From: Acidicapsa ligni
GTDB taxonomy: Bacteria; Acidobacteriota; Terriglobia; Terriglobales; Acidobacteriaceae
NCBI RefSeq assembly: GCF_025685655.1
Contig: NZ_JAGSYG010000001.1
Span: 186,001-250,000, forward strand
Reading direction: 5' to 3'
DNA: 64,000 nucleotides
Part shown: positions 53,734 to 62,450 of the stretch, piece by piece
Layout of the letters: each line of letters opens with the position of its first letter
How positions within the stretch are numbered: position 1 is the first letter of the stretch
Position numbers and translations under genes: made by a program
Notes under the pieces: generated by a model
The model's database searches: none
Told to the model about the DNA's origin: nothing
What the model saw: the letters and a program-made list of their open reading frames with translations, nothing else

Positions 53734-54513
53734 ATGGCATCAGAGGCGATCCAACCAAACCTGGACCCTACTCTCAAGACCCGCTCCATACATCGGCCCG
53801 TAAACAGGACTGTTGAGCGTGGCTTTTTCGCTGGAATGGCGATCCTGCTGTGCGTGATCGTTGTCATCGGCTTTTCGCACACTTACTTTCTCGTGGGCAT
53901 GGTGCGCGCGCCGCTTCCGAATGCGCTGGTTCACATCCACGGTGGGGCATTTACGCTCTGGATGACCTTGTTTCTGGTGCAGACGGCACTCGTTTCTGCA
54001 CGCCGCGTTGCATGGCATCGTGCGCTGGGCACGGTGGCCTTTTGTCTACCGCCGATCATGATCGTCCTAGGCACGATCACTGCCATTGACGGCCTGCGGC
54101 GGGGCGTCAGAATTGGTCCACTCGATCCGTCGATCTCGCTGGCGATTCCGCTTCTGGGCATGGTTCAGTTTGCGATTGTGATCCTGGCTGCGTGGCTTGC
54201 GAAACGCAGGCCGGATTATCACAAGCGATATATTCTCTACGCCACAATCGGTCTGTGCGAGGCGGCGCTAGGGCGTTTTCCGTGGACGCAGATGGGGCTG
54301 ACGCCTGGGTCGGGAGCTGTTCTCTCGCTGGGTGCCCTGCTTCTAATTCCCCTTGTCTATGACCTGATTTCTCTGCACCGGATCCATCGCGCATCTATGT
54401 GGGCGGCGCCGTTGACCTTTGCTGCAGGCGCTTTCGCGGTTCCGATCGGGATGAGTTCTGGCTGGCATAGCTTTGCGGCGTTGCTTGCCCGGACTATCGC
54501 TCCGCATGTCTAG
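53734..54513 (+). CDS. Hypothetical seven-helix-type membrane protein
   Basis: 259 residues from ATG 53734, with GGGAGAAC just upstream; a start at 53680 lacks such a site. About seven hydrophobic segments (29-55, 65-85, 95-112, 132-152, 163-175, 188-210, 222-240) follow a short cytoplasmic N-terminus. Several His residues are on or near the segments (FSHTYFLVG, VHIHGGAFTLWM, VAWHRALG), which recalls small heme- or metal-associated membrane proteins. I do not recognise a characterised family. It converges on the S9 peptidase gene. The 260-base gap 53474-53733 before it has no recognised feature. Confidence 0.75.
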   Translation: MASEAIQPNLDPTLKTRSIHRPVNRTVERGFFAGMAILLCVIVVIGFSHTYFLVGMVRAPLPNALVHIHGGAFTLWMTLFLVQTALVSARRVAWHRALGTVAFCLPPIMIVLGTITAIDGLRRGVRIGPLDPSISLAIPLLGMVQFAIVILAAWLAKRRPDYHKRYILYATIGLCEAALGRFPWTQMGLTPGSGAVLSLGALLLIPLVYDLISLHRIHRASMWAAPLTFAAGAFAVPIGMSSGWHSFAALLARTIAPHV

Positions 54514-54560
54514 GCCAGCTTTTATGCGATCCTGCCTGCATCTCACGGGCTATGACCCCA

Positions 54561-54598
54561 AAAAACTGGTGGCGGCGACTGTGCAGTCGCCGCCACCA
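54561..54598 (-). terminator. Rho-independent terminator of the S9 peptidase gene
   Basis: 14-bp stem TGGTGGCGGCGACT / AGTCGCCGCCACCA with loop GTGC (54567-54598). On the minus strand it is followed by GTTTTTTGGGG. Confidence 0.9.
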
Positions 54599-54623
54599 TC
54601 TTGAGTGCTGAGCGAGCTGACAG

Positions 54624-56717
54624 CTATTTCGCGGGTGTCTCCGGCGTTGGCTTTGGGGCGGGTTTGGCTATTGGCGATGCGGGAGTGTCCTTGCCTGCGA
54701 CGTAGTGGTCATACCAGGCGAGCCATCGTTCGTATCTGTCCTTGATGAAGCTTGGCCGGGTGAAACCGTGGAACTGGCCTGGGTACACGATCAGTTCGGT
54801 CGGGACATGGAGCGACTTCAACGCCTGATACATCTGCTCTCCGCCGATGATCGGTACGTTGAAGTCGTTTATCCCGCCCATGTACAGGGTCGGGGTGTGC
54901 ATCCGCTTGTCTGCCTCCAATAACGGGTAGCTCAGTTTCAGATACAGATCCCGGGCCTTCCACGGTACGCCCAGCTCGTTGTCGTATTGCAGGACGTATT
55001 CATCCGAGCCATAGAACGAGAGCGGGGCAGCGGAACCGGCACCGCTGATCGCGGCCTTGAACCGATCGTCAGAGGCGGTGGTGTAATCCGTCAGGATGCC
55101 GCCGTAGCTCCAGCCTCCGATACCCAGCTTGGCCGGATCGGCTACGCCCATCTTCACTACTTCGTCGACCGCTCCAAGCAGATCGATGACTTCCAGATGT
55201 CCCCAGTCGGCGAAGATGGCTTTTGCGTAATCCTGCCCACGACCGGAACTGCCGCGATAGTTCACGTTGATTTCGGCATATCCGTGCGCTGCGAACCATT
55301 GGCGTTCAAAGGCAAAGCTGTGATCATCCTGGCCGTTTGGTCCGCCGTGAATGAACAGGATCGTCGGCACCTTTTGGCCCGCCTTGTATCCAACCGGCCT
55401 GGTCAGGAGCCCGTGGACTTCTGTTCCGTCCTTGCTCTTTGACGTAAAGTCTTCGGTTGGCACCAGTGTCAGTTCAGCCTGGAGCGCATCGTTTTGCCTG
55501 CTCAACTGTCGAAGAGAATTGCCTTCCAGCGCGTAGATCTCTCCGAAATGGGTATCGTCTGTATGCCCTACGGCAATGTGTCCGGCGACGCACTCCAGAG
55601 AGGTCGTGGTGCCGGACTCGCTCAGGAGGCGATGCACTCCGTCCCCTGCCAGCTCGACCTCTGCCGGATATTCCGAGCGGTCATCGTTGACCAGGTAGAG
55701 CAGCTTGCCGTCTGTCAGGAAGCATGGCTGGCTGACGCTGCGGTCGAGCTTCGCGGCGGGATAGCTCACGGCGCCATCTACGGTGACCAGTGCGGGCCTT
55801 GCCTGGCTGTAGGCTCCCAATTCAGGCTTGGCGCCCTGGGTGTAGGCGATCGACTTGGAATCCGGTGACCAGGCCAGACGACCGCCATCGGGACCGATCC
55901 AGTTGGTGAGCTTTTTGGCGGTCGAGCCGGACTTGGTTGCAACGACAAATACATCGCTATTGTCGGAGCGGTCCGGATCTTCATCGTGATTGCTTACATA
56001 CGCGATCCAGGCTCCGTTGGGAGACCAGATGGCCTTGCCTTCTTCCACATTTTTATCTGTCGTCAGTTTCTCGAACTTTTTGGTTGAGAGATCGTACAGA
56101 TACAAGGCCTCTCGCTGATCATTGCCCAGATAGCCTTCAATGTCCTGCTTAAAGTGATAACGGTCGATCACAATCGGCTTTGGTGGGGTCGGCTTGCCTT
56201 CTTCGCCATCCGGCTCGGACTTGGGTTCCAAGGTCAGCAGCAGGTGCTTGCTATCGGGAGACCAGGCGTAATCATGCAGCTCCTGCTCGGTGATTCCGGT
56301 GAACTGATCGGCCTCGCCGCCCATGCGATTCAACACCCAGACCTGGGTTCCCTTGGCTTTACCTGCGCGGGAGGACAGAAATGAAATGTATTTGCCGTCG
56401 GGGCTGAAGGCGGGGCGCGAAGCTGAATCTTTGCCGAACGTCAGTTGCACGGCATTGCTGCCATCCCAGCGAACCATCCAAAGTTCGGAGTGCCCCTTAT
56501 CCTCTTTGGTATCAATGCGCGAGACGGAATAGAGCAGCAATGTTCCGTCGGGAGAGATGACCGGGCTGCCGACACGCGCAATTCTGGCTAGATCGTCCAG
56601 CGAAATAGTCCGCTTGGCCGGTGTGTCAGCAAAGATATTCAAGGGAAGCAACGCAGCAACCAATCCGAAAGCCAGCAGGCCGCGGTAGACGAATCGAGAC
56701 AACGTAAATTCAGGCAT
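54624..56717 (-). CDS. Exported S9-family prolyl oligopeptidase / acylaminoacyl peptidase
   Basis: 697 residues. Signal peptide of about 30 residues ending IFADT. The first two thirds form a WD40-like PD40 beta-propeller (RPAFSPDGKYISFLSS, DYAWSPDSKHLLLT, KAIWSPNGAWIAYVS, RLAWSPDSKSIAYT). The catalytic alpha/beta hydrolase has Ser537 in GGWSYGG, Asp618 in GINDFN and His650 in PGQFHGF. It cleaves short peptides, probably in the periplasm. The last 20 residues are a Pro/Lys/Ala-rich tail. It is a single-gene unit with its own terminator. Confidence 0.94.
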   Translation of the reverse strand: MPEFTLSRFVYRGLLAFGLVAALLPLNIFADTPAKRTISLDDLARIARVGSPVISPDGTLLLYSVSRIDTKEDKGHSELWMVRWDGSNAVQLTFGKDSASRPAFSPDGKYISFLSSRAGKAKGTQVWVLNRMGGEADQFTGITEQELHDYAWSPDSKHLLLTLEPKSEPDGEEGKPTPPKPIVIDRYHFKQDIEGYLGNDQREALYLYDLSTKKFEKLTTDKNVEEGKAIWSPNGAWIAYVSNHDEDPDRSDNSDVFVVATKSGSTAKKLTNWIGPDGGRLAWSPDSKSIAYTQGAKPELGAYSQARPALVTVDGAVSYPAAKLDRSVSQPCFLTDGKLLYLVNDDRSEYPAEVELAGDGVHRLLSESGTTTSLECVAGHIAVGHTDDTHFGEIYALEGNSLRQLSRQNDALQAELTLVPTEDFTSKSKDGTEVHGLLTRPVGYKAGQKVPTILFIHGGPNGQDDHSFAFERQWFAAHGYAEINVNYRGSSGRGQDYAKAIFADWGHLEVIDLLGAVDEVVKMGVADPAKLGIGGWSYGGILTDYTTASDDRFKAAISGAGSAAPLSFYGSDEYVLQYDNELGVPWKARDLYLKLSYPLLEADKRMHTPTLYMGGINDFNVPIIGGEQMYQALKSLHVPTELIVYPGQFHGFTRPSFIKDRYERWLAWYDHYVAGKDTPASPIAKPAPKPTPETPAK

Positions 56718-56850
56718 GGCCAGAGATTAGCATCCCTTGCCTGCTTCCTGGAGAGCAATATTTGCGGGGCTTCTGGCTGGCGAAAATGGCGTGAAATGCC
56801 ATAAAACGCCCTTGCTGCGATAATAAAAGGGAAAGAAAGGTGGTTCTTAC

Positions 56851-57810
56851 GTGCGTTTTGTCCCGTCCCGATTAGCTTTGTTATCGATAGTTTTTGTTTT
56901 TGCGATTGCAGTAGGCTGCAAAGCGCAGGAGACGAAAGATGCGAACAGCGTAAAAGATCCTGTATTAGCTCGCAAAATTGAGGTGCTCGTTCGCTCGCAA
57001 TTCAACGTGCCGCCGGAGTACAACGTGACCTTGGGAGCGCGCAAGGCAGGCACGATCCCTGGCTACGACACTCTGCAAATTACCATCTCTCGCGGAGCAC
57101 GCACGACGAGCACGGACTTCCTGATTTCTACGGACAATAACTCCCTTGCCCGGCTGGAGACCTTCAGCCTCGCCAATATTCCTGCATCGAATATTCCAGT
57201 CGACAAGCGCCCAATTCGCGGTAACCCGGCGGCCAAGGTCACGGTCATCAATTTTGACGATCTGGAATGCCCCTACTGCGCGCGCATGCATCAGGAGCTT
57301 TTCCCTCTGACCCTGGAGCGCTACAAGGATAAAGTTCGCTTTATCTACAAGGACGATCCGCTGACCGATTTACACCCCTGGGCCATGCATGCTGCGGTCA
57401 ACGCCGGCTGCATCGCCGATCAGAATGACAAGGCTTATTGGGGCTACGTGGATTATCTGCACGCTCACGGCCAGGAGGTCACGGGCGAAGATCGCAATCC
57501 TCAAAAGAGCTTTGTAGAGCTCGACAAGATCGCGCGCGAGCAGGGGAAAATCTTCTCTCTCGATGCGGCCAAACTGGATGCGTGCCTGCAAAAGCAGGAC
57601 GAAACAGCGATTCGCGCGTCTATGAAAGAGGCTGAGAGCCTCGGCGTGGACGGTACGCCTTCCCTCTTCGTCGACGGTGAGCACATTAATGGTGCGCTGC
57701 CCGCTGAGCAGGTCTGGATGGTGATTGATCGTGCCTTACGCGCAGCCGGGATTGAACCTCCCCCGCCTCCGGCAACTACTCCGACTCCTGCCCCTGGTTT
57801 AGGGCAGTAG
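56851..57810 (+). CDS. DsbA-like thioredoxin-fold lipoprotein
   Basis: 319 residues from GTG 56851. The leader ends in a lipobox-like IAVGC with Cys23. An N-terminal domain of about 90 residues (KIEVLVRSQFNVPPEYNVTLGARK) precedes a DsbA/DsbG-like thioredoxin domain with active site CPYC at 140-143 and cis-Pro loop GVDGTPSLFVDG near 269-280. The Pro-rich end (PPPPPATTPTPAPG) may tether it. It probably catalyses disulphide formation or isomerisation in the envelope. A peptidyl-prolyl isomerase gene follows 112 bases downstream on the same strand. Confidence 0.88.
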   Translation: MRFVPSRLALLSIVFVFAIAVGCKAQETKDANSVKDPVLARKIEVLVRSQFNVPPEYNVTLGARKAGTIPGYDTLQITISRGARTTSTDFLISTDNNSLARLETFSLANIPASNIPVDKRPIRGNPAAKVTVINFDDLECPYCARMHQELFPLTLERYKDKVRFIYKDDPLTDLHPWAMHAAVNAGCIADQNDKAYWGYVDYLHAHGQEVTGEDRNPQKSFVELDKIAREQGKIFSLDAAKLDACLQKQDETAIRASMKEAESLGVDGTPSLFVDGEHINGALPAEQVWMVIDRALRAAGIEPPPPPATTPTPAPGLGQ

Positions 57811-57921
57811 GAAGATAGCTCCGGGAAATAGAAACCTCCCAGTTTTCTGTAACGGGGGCTGGGGTTTATCCTGATTGCCTGAGGCTGCGCCATCAAATGT
57901 TGCCAGCCAGGAGATGTTCGG

Positions 57922-58998
57922 TTGGCGCAAGCTTTGAAGTTTTCTGTAATTCGCAATGTACCCGTGCTCTTTCTCGCCGCGGGGCTGCTTTCCGTTGGCG
58001 TTATCGGCTGCCACCAGGCTCCGTCGCCGGAAGTGATGGCTACTGTCAACGGCAAGCAGATCGTGCAGGCGGATGTCGACCGCCTTTACAAGCAAAGTAT
58101 GGGGCAAACTCCGCAGGCTCCCTCACCGGAGCAGGCCGCGATAGTGCGCCTCAATATCCTGCGCGGCTTGATCGATGACGAGATCGTACAGCAGCGAGCA
58201 GCGAAGCTGAATCTTGTGGCTACGGATGAAGAAGTCAATGCCAAGTTGACTGAATTCAAAGCGCCCTATACGCAGGAAGAGTTTGAGAGCCAGCTCAAGG
58301 CAAAGAATCTCACCCTCGAAGAACTGAAGCGCGATATCCGGCGTACGATCACCAAGAGCAAGCTGATCAATAAAGAAATCGAATCCAAGATCAACGTCAC
58401 GGACTCGGAAATCAGCGACTACTATACGGTGCATAAGGCGGAGTTCAACCTGATTGAGCCGCAATATCGGCTGGCCGAAATTGTCGTTACCAACCAGCCG
58501 GCCAAGCAGGTCAGCAACCTCCAAAACAGCAAGGCGATGAACGACGCGGACGCCAAGAAAAAGATACAGATGCTGCGCAATCGTCTCGATAGCGGCGACG
58601 ACTTTGCCTCTCTGGCAATGAACTACTCAGAGGATCAGTTTGCCAACAATGGCGGGGACGTTGGCCCCGTTTATGAGTCCTCTGTTCGAAGTACTTACCC
58701 TGAAGTATTTGCCGCGATAGACAAACTAAAGGCGGGGCAGACAACAGACGTGCTTCCTATCACGCAGGGGGAGGGTTCCAGCCGCAAGACTGTTGGCTAT
58801 GCCCTTTATATGCTCATACAGAAAAGCCCGGCAGGCCAAAGAGAAATCACGGACCCGCGAACACGACAGACCATTCGCCAGACTCTGCGCGATAGTCATG
58901 CGCAGCTACTGCAGAACGCTTATTACGAAATGCTCCACAACGATTCCAAGGTTCACAATTACTATGCTGAGCAGATCCTGAAACAAGGCGCAAGCTAA
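57922..58998 (+). CDS. SurA/PrsA-type peptidyl-prolyl cis-trans isomerase lipoprotein
   Basis: 358 residues from TTG 57922, which has CAGGAG eight bases upstream. The leader ends GVIGC (Cys30), suggesting lipidation. A SurA-like N-terminal helical domain (about 38-165: MATVNGKQIVQADVDRLYKQ) precedes a parvulin domain (about 185-310) with YRLAEIVVTN, DDFASLAMNYSEDQFANNGGDVGPV and a C-terminal helix. It should help fold exported or outer-membrane proteins. The lipobox and the nearby DsbA-like protein point to a shared envelope-folding role. Confidence 0.88.
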   Translation: MAQALKFSVIRNVPVLFLAAGLLSVGVIGCHQAPSPEVMATVNGKQIVQADVDRLYKQSMGQTPQAPSPEQAAIVRLNILRGLIDDEIVQQRAAKLNLVATDEEVNAKLTEFKAPYTQEEFESQLKAKNLTLEELKRDIRRTITKSKLINKEIESKINVTDSEISDYYTVHKAEFNLIEPQYRLAEIVVTNQPAKQVSNLQNSKAMNDADAKKKIQMLRNRLDSGDDFASLAMNYSEDQFANNGGDVGPVYESSVRSTYPEVFAAIDKLKAGQTTDVLPITQGEGSSRKTVGYALYMLIQKSPAGQREITDPRTRQTIRQTLRDSHAQLLQNAYYEMLHNDSKVHNYYAEQILKQGAS

Positions 58999-59020
58999 CG
59001 ACTTAGCTGTGGTTGCGCCT
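58986..59020 (+). terminator. Hairpin overlapping the isomerase stop codon, possible terminator
   Basis: AGGCGCA and AGCTAA (58986-58998) pair with TTAGCT and TGCGCCT (59003-59020) with a bulge. No T-run follows, so termination is tentative. The rest of the 480-base gap 58999-59478 holds only a short GACTGTGGGT direct repeat near 59330 and the terminator at 59416. Confidence 0.5.
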
Positions 59021-59415
59021 TCGGCTTAAACCGTTTGTGATCGCGACGTATACCTCGTTCAGATTCTTCTGATTGTCTTCTGCTGCATTCTTTTGCTGGG
59101 GCCGCCTGCTTCGCTCGTATCCTACAGCCGGTGTCGATTGCGGGTCCTGGCTCCCGCCAGCCCGTTCAGTCCAGTCCGCCCTCCGTACAAGCCACGCTAT
59201 AGTCTCATGCCGATTCCCTCGCAGGTGAGGGGTCATCGCTTTCGTTCATGATCTATACGTTCATGGGTCTATAGCCCTGGGCAGGAAAACAACGGCAGTA
59301 CCATTGCTGGTCGTGGTATTGCGTTGACTGTGGGTTATGACTGTGGGTATTTCCGGCCAATATCAATATCTATCTGTAGATCTAGGGCTGGTGATCTAGT
59401 GTCTTCGGCCAAATG

Positions 59416-59447
59416 CAAGAGAGCCTCCCAATCGGGAGGCTCTCTTG
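59416..59447. terminator. Strong hairpin terminator downstream of the TPR lipoprotein gene
   Basis: Perfect 14-bp stem CAAGAGAGCCTCCC / GGGAGGCTCTCTTG with loop AATC. It follows the minus-strand gene ending at 59479. There is no clear T-run, but stem length and position support termination. Confidence 0.78.
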
Positions 59448-59478
59448 ATCGATACGTTGATACGTTTGATGAATGCTG

Positions 59479-60315
59479 CTACTTCATGTTTCCGCTTGAA
59501 TCCATAACGATGCCGCCGGGGCCCTTGTCCTTCTTTGCTTCGTTTTCCTTACGGGTGCCCATAGCCTTGTGGCTCCAGTCCGTTGCGGAATCGACATCTG
59601 CCTTACGGGCTGCTTCATCGCCACAATCTACGTCTGCCTTGCGGCGATAGACGAGATTTAGATATTGCATTGCGTCGTCATAATTGGGGCGATTTTGAAC
59701 GGCCAGATTGAGGTACTTCAGACCTTCTTCTACGAGCGGGCCATTCTGCTTCTGAATTTCAGAGCAAGTGCTTTTTACCATCGCTTTTACATTGCCCACA
59801 CCGTCGTCATTCACGCCAGCGGGTAATGCTTTCAGAAGGTTTTCGTGTGCCTGCGTCCAGTCGATAACGCCGACGGTGTAGGCCGCTTCAGGGTCCTTGG
59901 GATCAACGGCTAGGACCTTCTTCTGCCAATCCTTAGCTTCGTTGAGGCGCTTGGTGTTGAAGTAAAGGCTGGCTACGCCCTTGAGGCTGTTGATGTCAGT
60001 GGGATCATCTGTAAGCACCTGTTGATATGTGTCGATGGCCTGTTGAGCCGTCTTCATATTTTCAGGAGAAGTCAATCCTGGTACGACATTCTGTGAGAGG
60101 GCCGTGGCAAGAAATACCTTCGCGGTCGGAAGCTTCGGGTCCAGATTTTCGGCATTTTGAAAAAAGTGAATAGCGGCTTCATACCTTCCGGCCTTGAACG
60201 CTTCTACTCCCTTGTTGAGTTGGTCCCGGGCTTTCAGACGGTCGCATCCGGTCATCGAAACCATCATGGCGACCAGGACAGCCGCTAGCACCGGCAGACG
60301 TGCGATTCGATTCAT
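59479..60315 (-). CDS. TPR-repeat lipoprotein
   Basis: 278 residues from ATG 60315, with GGAGAAGGA upstream; a start 93 bases earlier would lose the leader. The lipobox is VSMTGC. TPR units follow: ARDQLNKGVEAFKAGRYEAAIHFFQNAENLDPKLPTAKVFLATALS, DPTDINSLKGVASLYFNTKRLNEAKDWQKKVLAVDPKDPEAAYTVG and QNRPNYDDAMQYLNLVYRRKADVD. The C-terminus is rich in Lys and Asp. It sits downstream of the tonB-exbBD genes, beyond a terminator. A role with the TonB machinery is plausible but unproven. Confidence 0.85.
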   Translation of the reverse strand: MNRIARLPVLAAVLVAMMVSMTGCDRLKARDQLNKGVEAFKAGRYEAAIHFFQNAENLDPKLPTAKVFLATALSQNVVPGLTSPENMKTAQQAIDTYQQVLTDDPTDINSLKGVASLYFNTKRLNEAKDWQKKVLAVDPKDPEAAYTVGVIDWTQAHENLLKALPAGVNDDGVGNVKAMVKSTCSEIQKQNGPLVEEGLKYLNLAVQNRPNYDDAMQYLNLVYRRKADVDCGDEAARKADVDSATDWSHKAMGTRKENEAKKDKGPGGIVMDSSGNMK

Positions 60316-60463
60316 GTTCGTATCCTTCTCCTTCGAGTCGTCGCCAGCTTTATCGCGCCTGGTGTCTCCGCGCGGCTGAAGCGGATGGGAGTATCCGTAT
60401 CCAGACATATGAGCATAATTCCGGTTGACTTGCTTTGCGCATCGTTTTCGGTGCGCAGAGCAA

Positions 60464-60498
60464 GAAAAAAGCAGCCCTGCCTACTAGGTAAGGGCTAC
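60464..60498 (-). terminator. Terminator at the end of the tonB-exbBD operon
   Basis: AGCCCT (60473-60478) pairs with AGGGCT (60491-60496), with an inner CCT/AGG pairing. The minus strand continues GCTTTTTTC. It follows the second exbD. Confidence 0.8.
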
Positions 60499-60502
60499 TC
60501 TG

Positions 60503-60943
60503 CTACTGTCCTGCAGCGATCTTGGGGGTGATCAATCCAACGTGATCTACACCGGCAGCATGACCAATATCGATCACATCCGCGACCTGTGCGAAATTCA
60601 CTTCGTCATCGCCCTTGATAAACATTACACGTTCTGCGCGATTTGAGTAGATCGTTGTCAACCGGGCCAGAAGATCTCCACGGGCGACGTCGTCCTGATT
60701 GATCTTGTATGCAACCGTCGAACCATTGGAGTGCAGGACTGACACCACGATGGCGCGATCGTTATCTGGCTGCTGTTTTTGCGGATCTTTAGGCGGCTGG
60801 GGAACCAGCGCGTCCAGACCCTTCGGTACGACTGGAACGATGACCATGAAGATGATCAAAAGAACCAACAGTACGTCGATCAGCGGCGTTACGTTAATGT
60901 CGGAGGATATTCCTCCAGGACCAGACCCACCTGTCATTGCCAT
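60503..60943 (-). CDS. exbD: ExbD/TolR-type proton channel subunit (second copy)
   Basis: 146 residues. A Gly-rich start is followed by the single membrane helix with DINVTPLIDVLLVLLIIFMVIVP, where Asp23 is the proton-carrying residue. The periplasmic domain (about 45-140) has VMFIKGDDEVNFAQVADVIDIGHAAGVDHVGLITP. It works with ExbB to turn the proton gradient into TonB motion. It is 39 bases from the other exbD, with which it shares fold and motif but is clearly diverged. Confidence 0.93.
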   Translation of the reverse strand: MAMTGGSGPGGISSDINVTPLIDVLLVLLIIFMVIVPVVPKGLDALVPQPPKDPQKQQPDNDRAIVVSVLHSNGSTVAYKINQDDVARGDLLARLTTIYSNRAERVMFIKGDDEVNFAQVADVIDIGHAAGVDHVGLITPKIAAGQ

Positions 60944-60982
60944 GTCATAAACTCCCTGAATTTGTCCCGGTAGTATCGCGGG

Positions 60983-61420
60983 TTACTCTGGTGCCCCGGG
61001 TGTCTGCCGTTTTTCGGTCAGCAACCCGACAGATTCGACGCCCGCGGTGCGGACATCATCAATCGCGTTCTCAACATCAAGATACTTGGCACGTGCATCG
61101 GCACGTACGAAGATCTCCTTGCCGGGCTTATCGGCAAGCTTGTCGCGTACTTTGCCCCCAAGCTCGGAGGGCGCGACCTTGTCCTGCCCAAGATAGACGG
61201 TACCGTCGCGGGTCACGGCAACGACAATCGCGTCTTCTTTATCCGCATCTGCCATGGGCTGTGGATTATCTGTCTTTGCCAGATCTACGTTGACCTTATT
61301 CTGGAGCATCGGAGTGATGACCATGAAGATGATCAGCAACACGAGCATTACGTCCACCATGGGGGTGACGTTGATGTTCGAGTTAACCTTGGCGCCTTCG
61401 TTGCGTACTGAAATGCCCAT
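60983..61420 (-). CDS. exbD: ExbD/TolR-type proton channel subunit (first copy)
   Basis: 145 residues. SNINVTPMVDVMLVLLIIFMVITPM holds the membrane helix and Asp23. The periplasmic part has IFVRADARAKYLDVENAIDDVRTAGVESVGLLTEK. It lies between exbB and the second exbD. Having two different ExbD copies suggests a mixed stator or separate TonB-like partners (inference). Confidence 0.93.
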   Translation of the reverse strand: MGISVRNEGAKVNSNINVTPMVDVMLVLLIIFMVITPMLQNKVNVDLAKTDNPQPMADADKEDAIVVAVTRDGTVYLGQDKVAPSELGGKVRDKLADKPGKEIFVRADARAKYLDVENAIDDVRTAGVESVGLLTEKRQTPGAPE

Positions 61421-61497
61421 GTATGTGCTCCACGCCTTTCGATGAAATCTGATCGCTCTTCATCGAGCCGAGTCACGCATCGTCTCTGAGAAACGCC

Positions 61498-61523
61498 GGC
61501 AGGGAAGTGTTTGCTTCCCTGCC
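61498..61523 (-). promoter_or_regulatory. Intercistronic hairpin between exbB and exbD
   Basis: 10-bp stem GGCAGGGAAG / CTTCCCTGCC with a 6-base loop and no T-run. It could set relative transcript levels or protect the exbB mRNA end. Confidence 0.6.
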
Positions 61524-61576
61524 TGCAAGAGAATCCCGCTCATGACTTGTATCGGCTCGGCAGTCCGCAGGCGGGT

Positions 61577-62317
61577 TTAGCGCTTGTGGCTCTGCTTGAT
61601 GAAGTAGTCAACCAGCTCGCTCGATGAGTTATCCATCTCGACGTCGAAGGCTTCCACGCGTCCGCTGAAGTAGTTGAAGGTCATAACTGCCGGGATAGCC
61701 ACGAGCAGTCCGAATGCGGTCGTTACCAGGGCTTCTGAAATACCGCCTGCGACTGCACCGATACCCGAAGACTTCTGGGTTGCGATCTGCTGGAAGGCGT
61801 TCAAAATACCCATAACCGTACCGAGCAAACCAACGAATGGAGCCGTCGCGCCGATGGTGGCGAGAACGCCCAGACCGCGCTTCAGCTTGGCATGCACGAT
61901 GGCTTCAGCCCGCTCAAGAGCGCGCTTGGAGCTCTCGATGGTCTCTTCGTTGACTGCGCCGCCAGAGCTCTTGAACTCCTGGAGACCGGCAGTGACAACT
62001 TCTGCAAGGTGCGACTTCTTGCTGCGATCGGCGATCTTGATCGCTTCATCGAGCTTGCTGTCTTTCAGAGCGCCAGCGACCTTAGGAGCAAACTCGCGGG
62101 ACTGCTTGCGGGCTGCTGTGAAGTAAAGGTAACGATCGATCATGACCGCGAGAGACCAGATGGACATGATGAAGAGCACGACTGCGATGCCCTTGGCGAA
62201 GTAACCCATGTTGGTCCAGAGACCAACGAGGCTGAAGTCAGGGCCTGCGGCTGCGTCCTGGAACATGGCAAGGCTGATCGGGTGTGAGGCGAGATGTGCA
62301 AATTGAGCGAGAATCAC
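61577..62317 (-). CDS. exbB: ExbB/TolQ/MotA-type proton channel protein
   Basis: 246 residues from GTG 62317, chosen because AGGAGG stands nine bases upstream; a longer frame exists but has no such site. Three membrane helices are expected: about 38-58 (GIAVVLFIMSIWSLAVMIDRY), 142-165 (GLGVLATIGATAPFVGLLGTVMGI) and 185-210 (GISEALVTTAFGLLVAIPAVMTFNYF). The GLLGTVMGI and TTAFGLLVAIPA stretches are the family signature. It forms the pentameric proton channel that powers TonB. Confidence 0.93.
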   Translation of the reverse strand: MILAQFAHLASHPISLAMFQDAAAGPDFSLVGLWTNMGYFAKGIAVVLFIMSIWSLAVMIDRYLYFTAARKQSREFAPKVAGALKDSKLDEAIKIADRSKKSHLAEVVTAGLQEFKSSGGAVNEETIESSKRALERAEAIVHAKLKRGLGVLATIGATAPFVGLLGTVMGILNAFQQIATQKSSGIGAVAGGISEALVTTAFGLLVAIPAVMTFNYFSGRVEAFDVEMDNSSSELVDYFIKQSHKR

Positions 62318-62410
62318 TGAATCGTTCCTCCTGGGGGTGCGTTCTATGCTGCGTAAGTAACTACCGAGGGGAATGCGTCCGTTGTCGGTGCACATTCAGG
62401 ACATTGCGAA

Positions 62411-62439
62411 GGTGACTTCAGATTAGACGCGAAGTCACC
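62411..62439 (-). promoter_or_regulatory. Intercistronic hairpin between tonB and exbB
   Basis: GGTGACTTC (62411-62419) pairs with GAAGTCACC (62431-62439) around an 11-base loop. No T-run follows, so it may modulate rather than end transcription. Confidence 0.6.
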
Positions 62440-62450
62440 CAGGAAGTGCA

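Noticed and set aside
59003-59236. 77-codon minus-strand frame between the isomerase and TPR genes
   Set aside because: No start signal or motif, and the frame begins without a promoter-like region.
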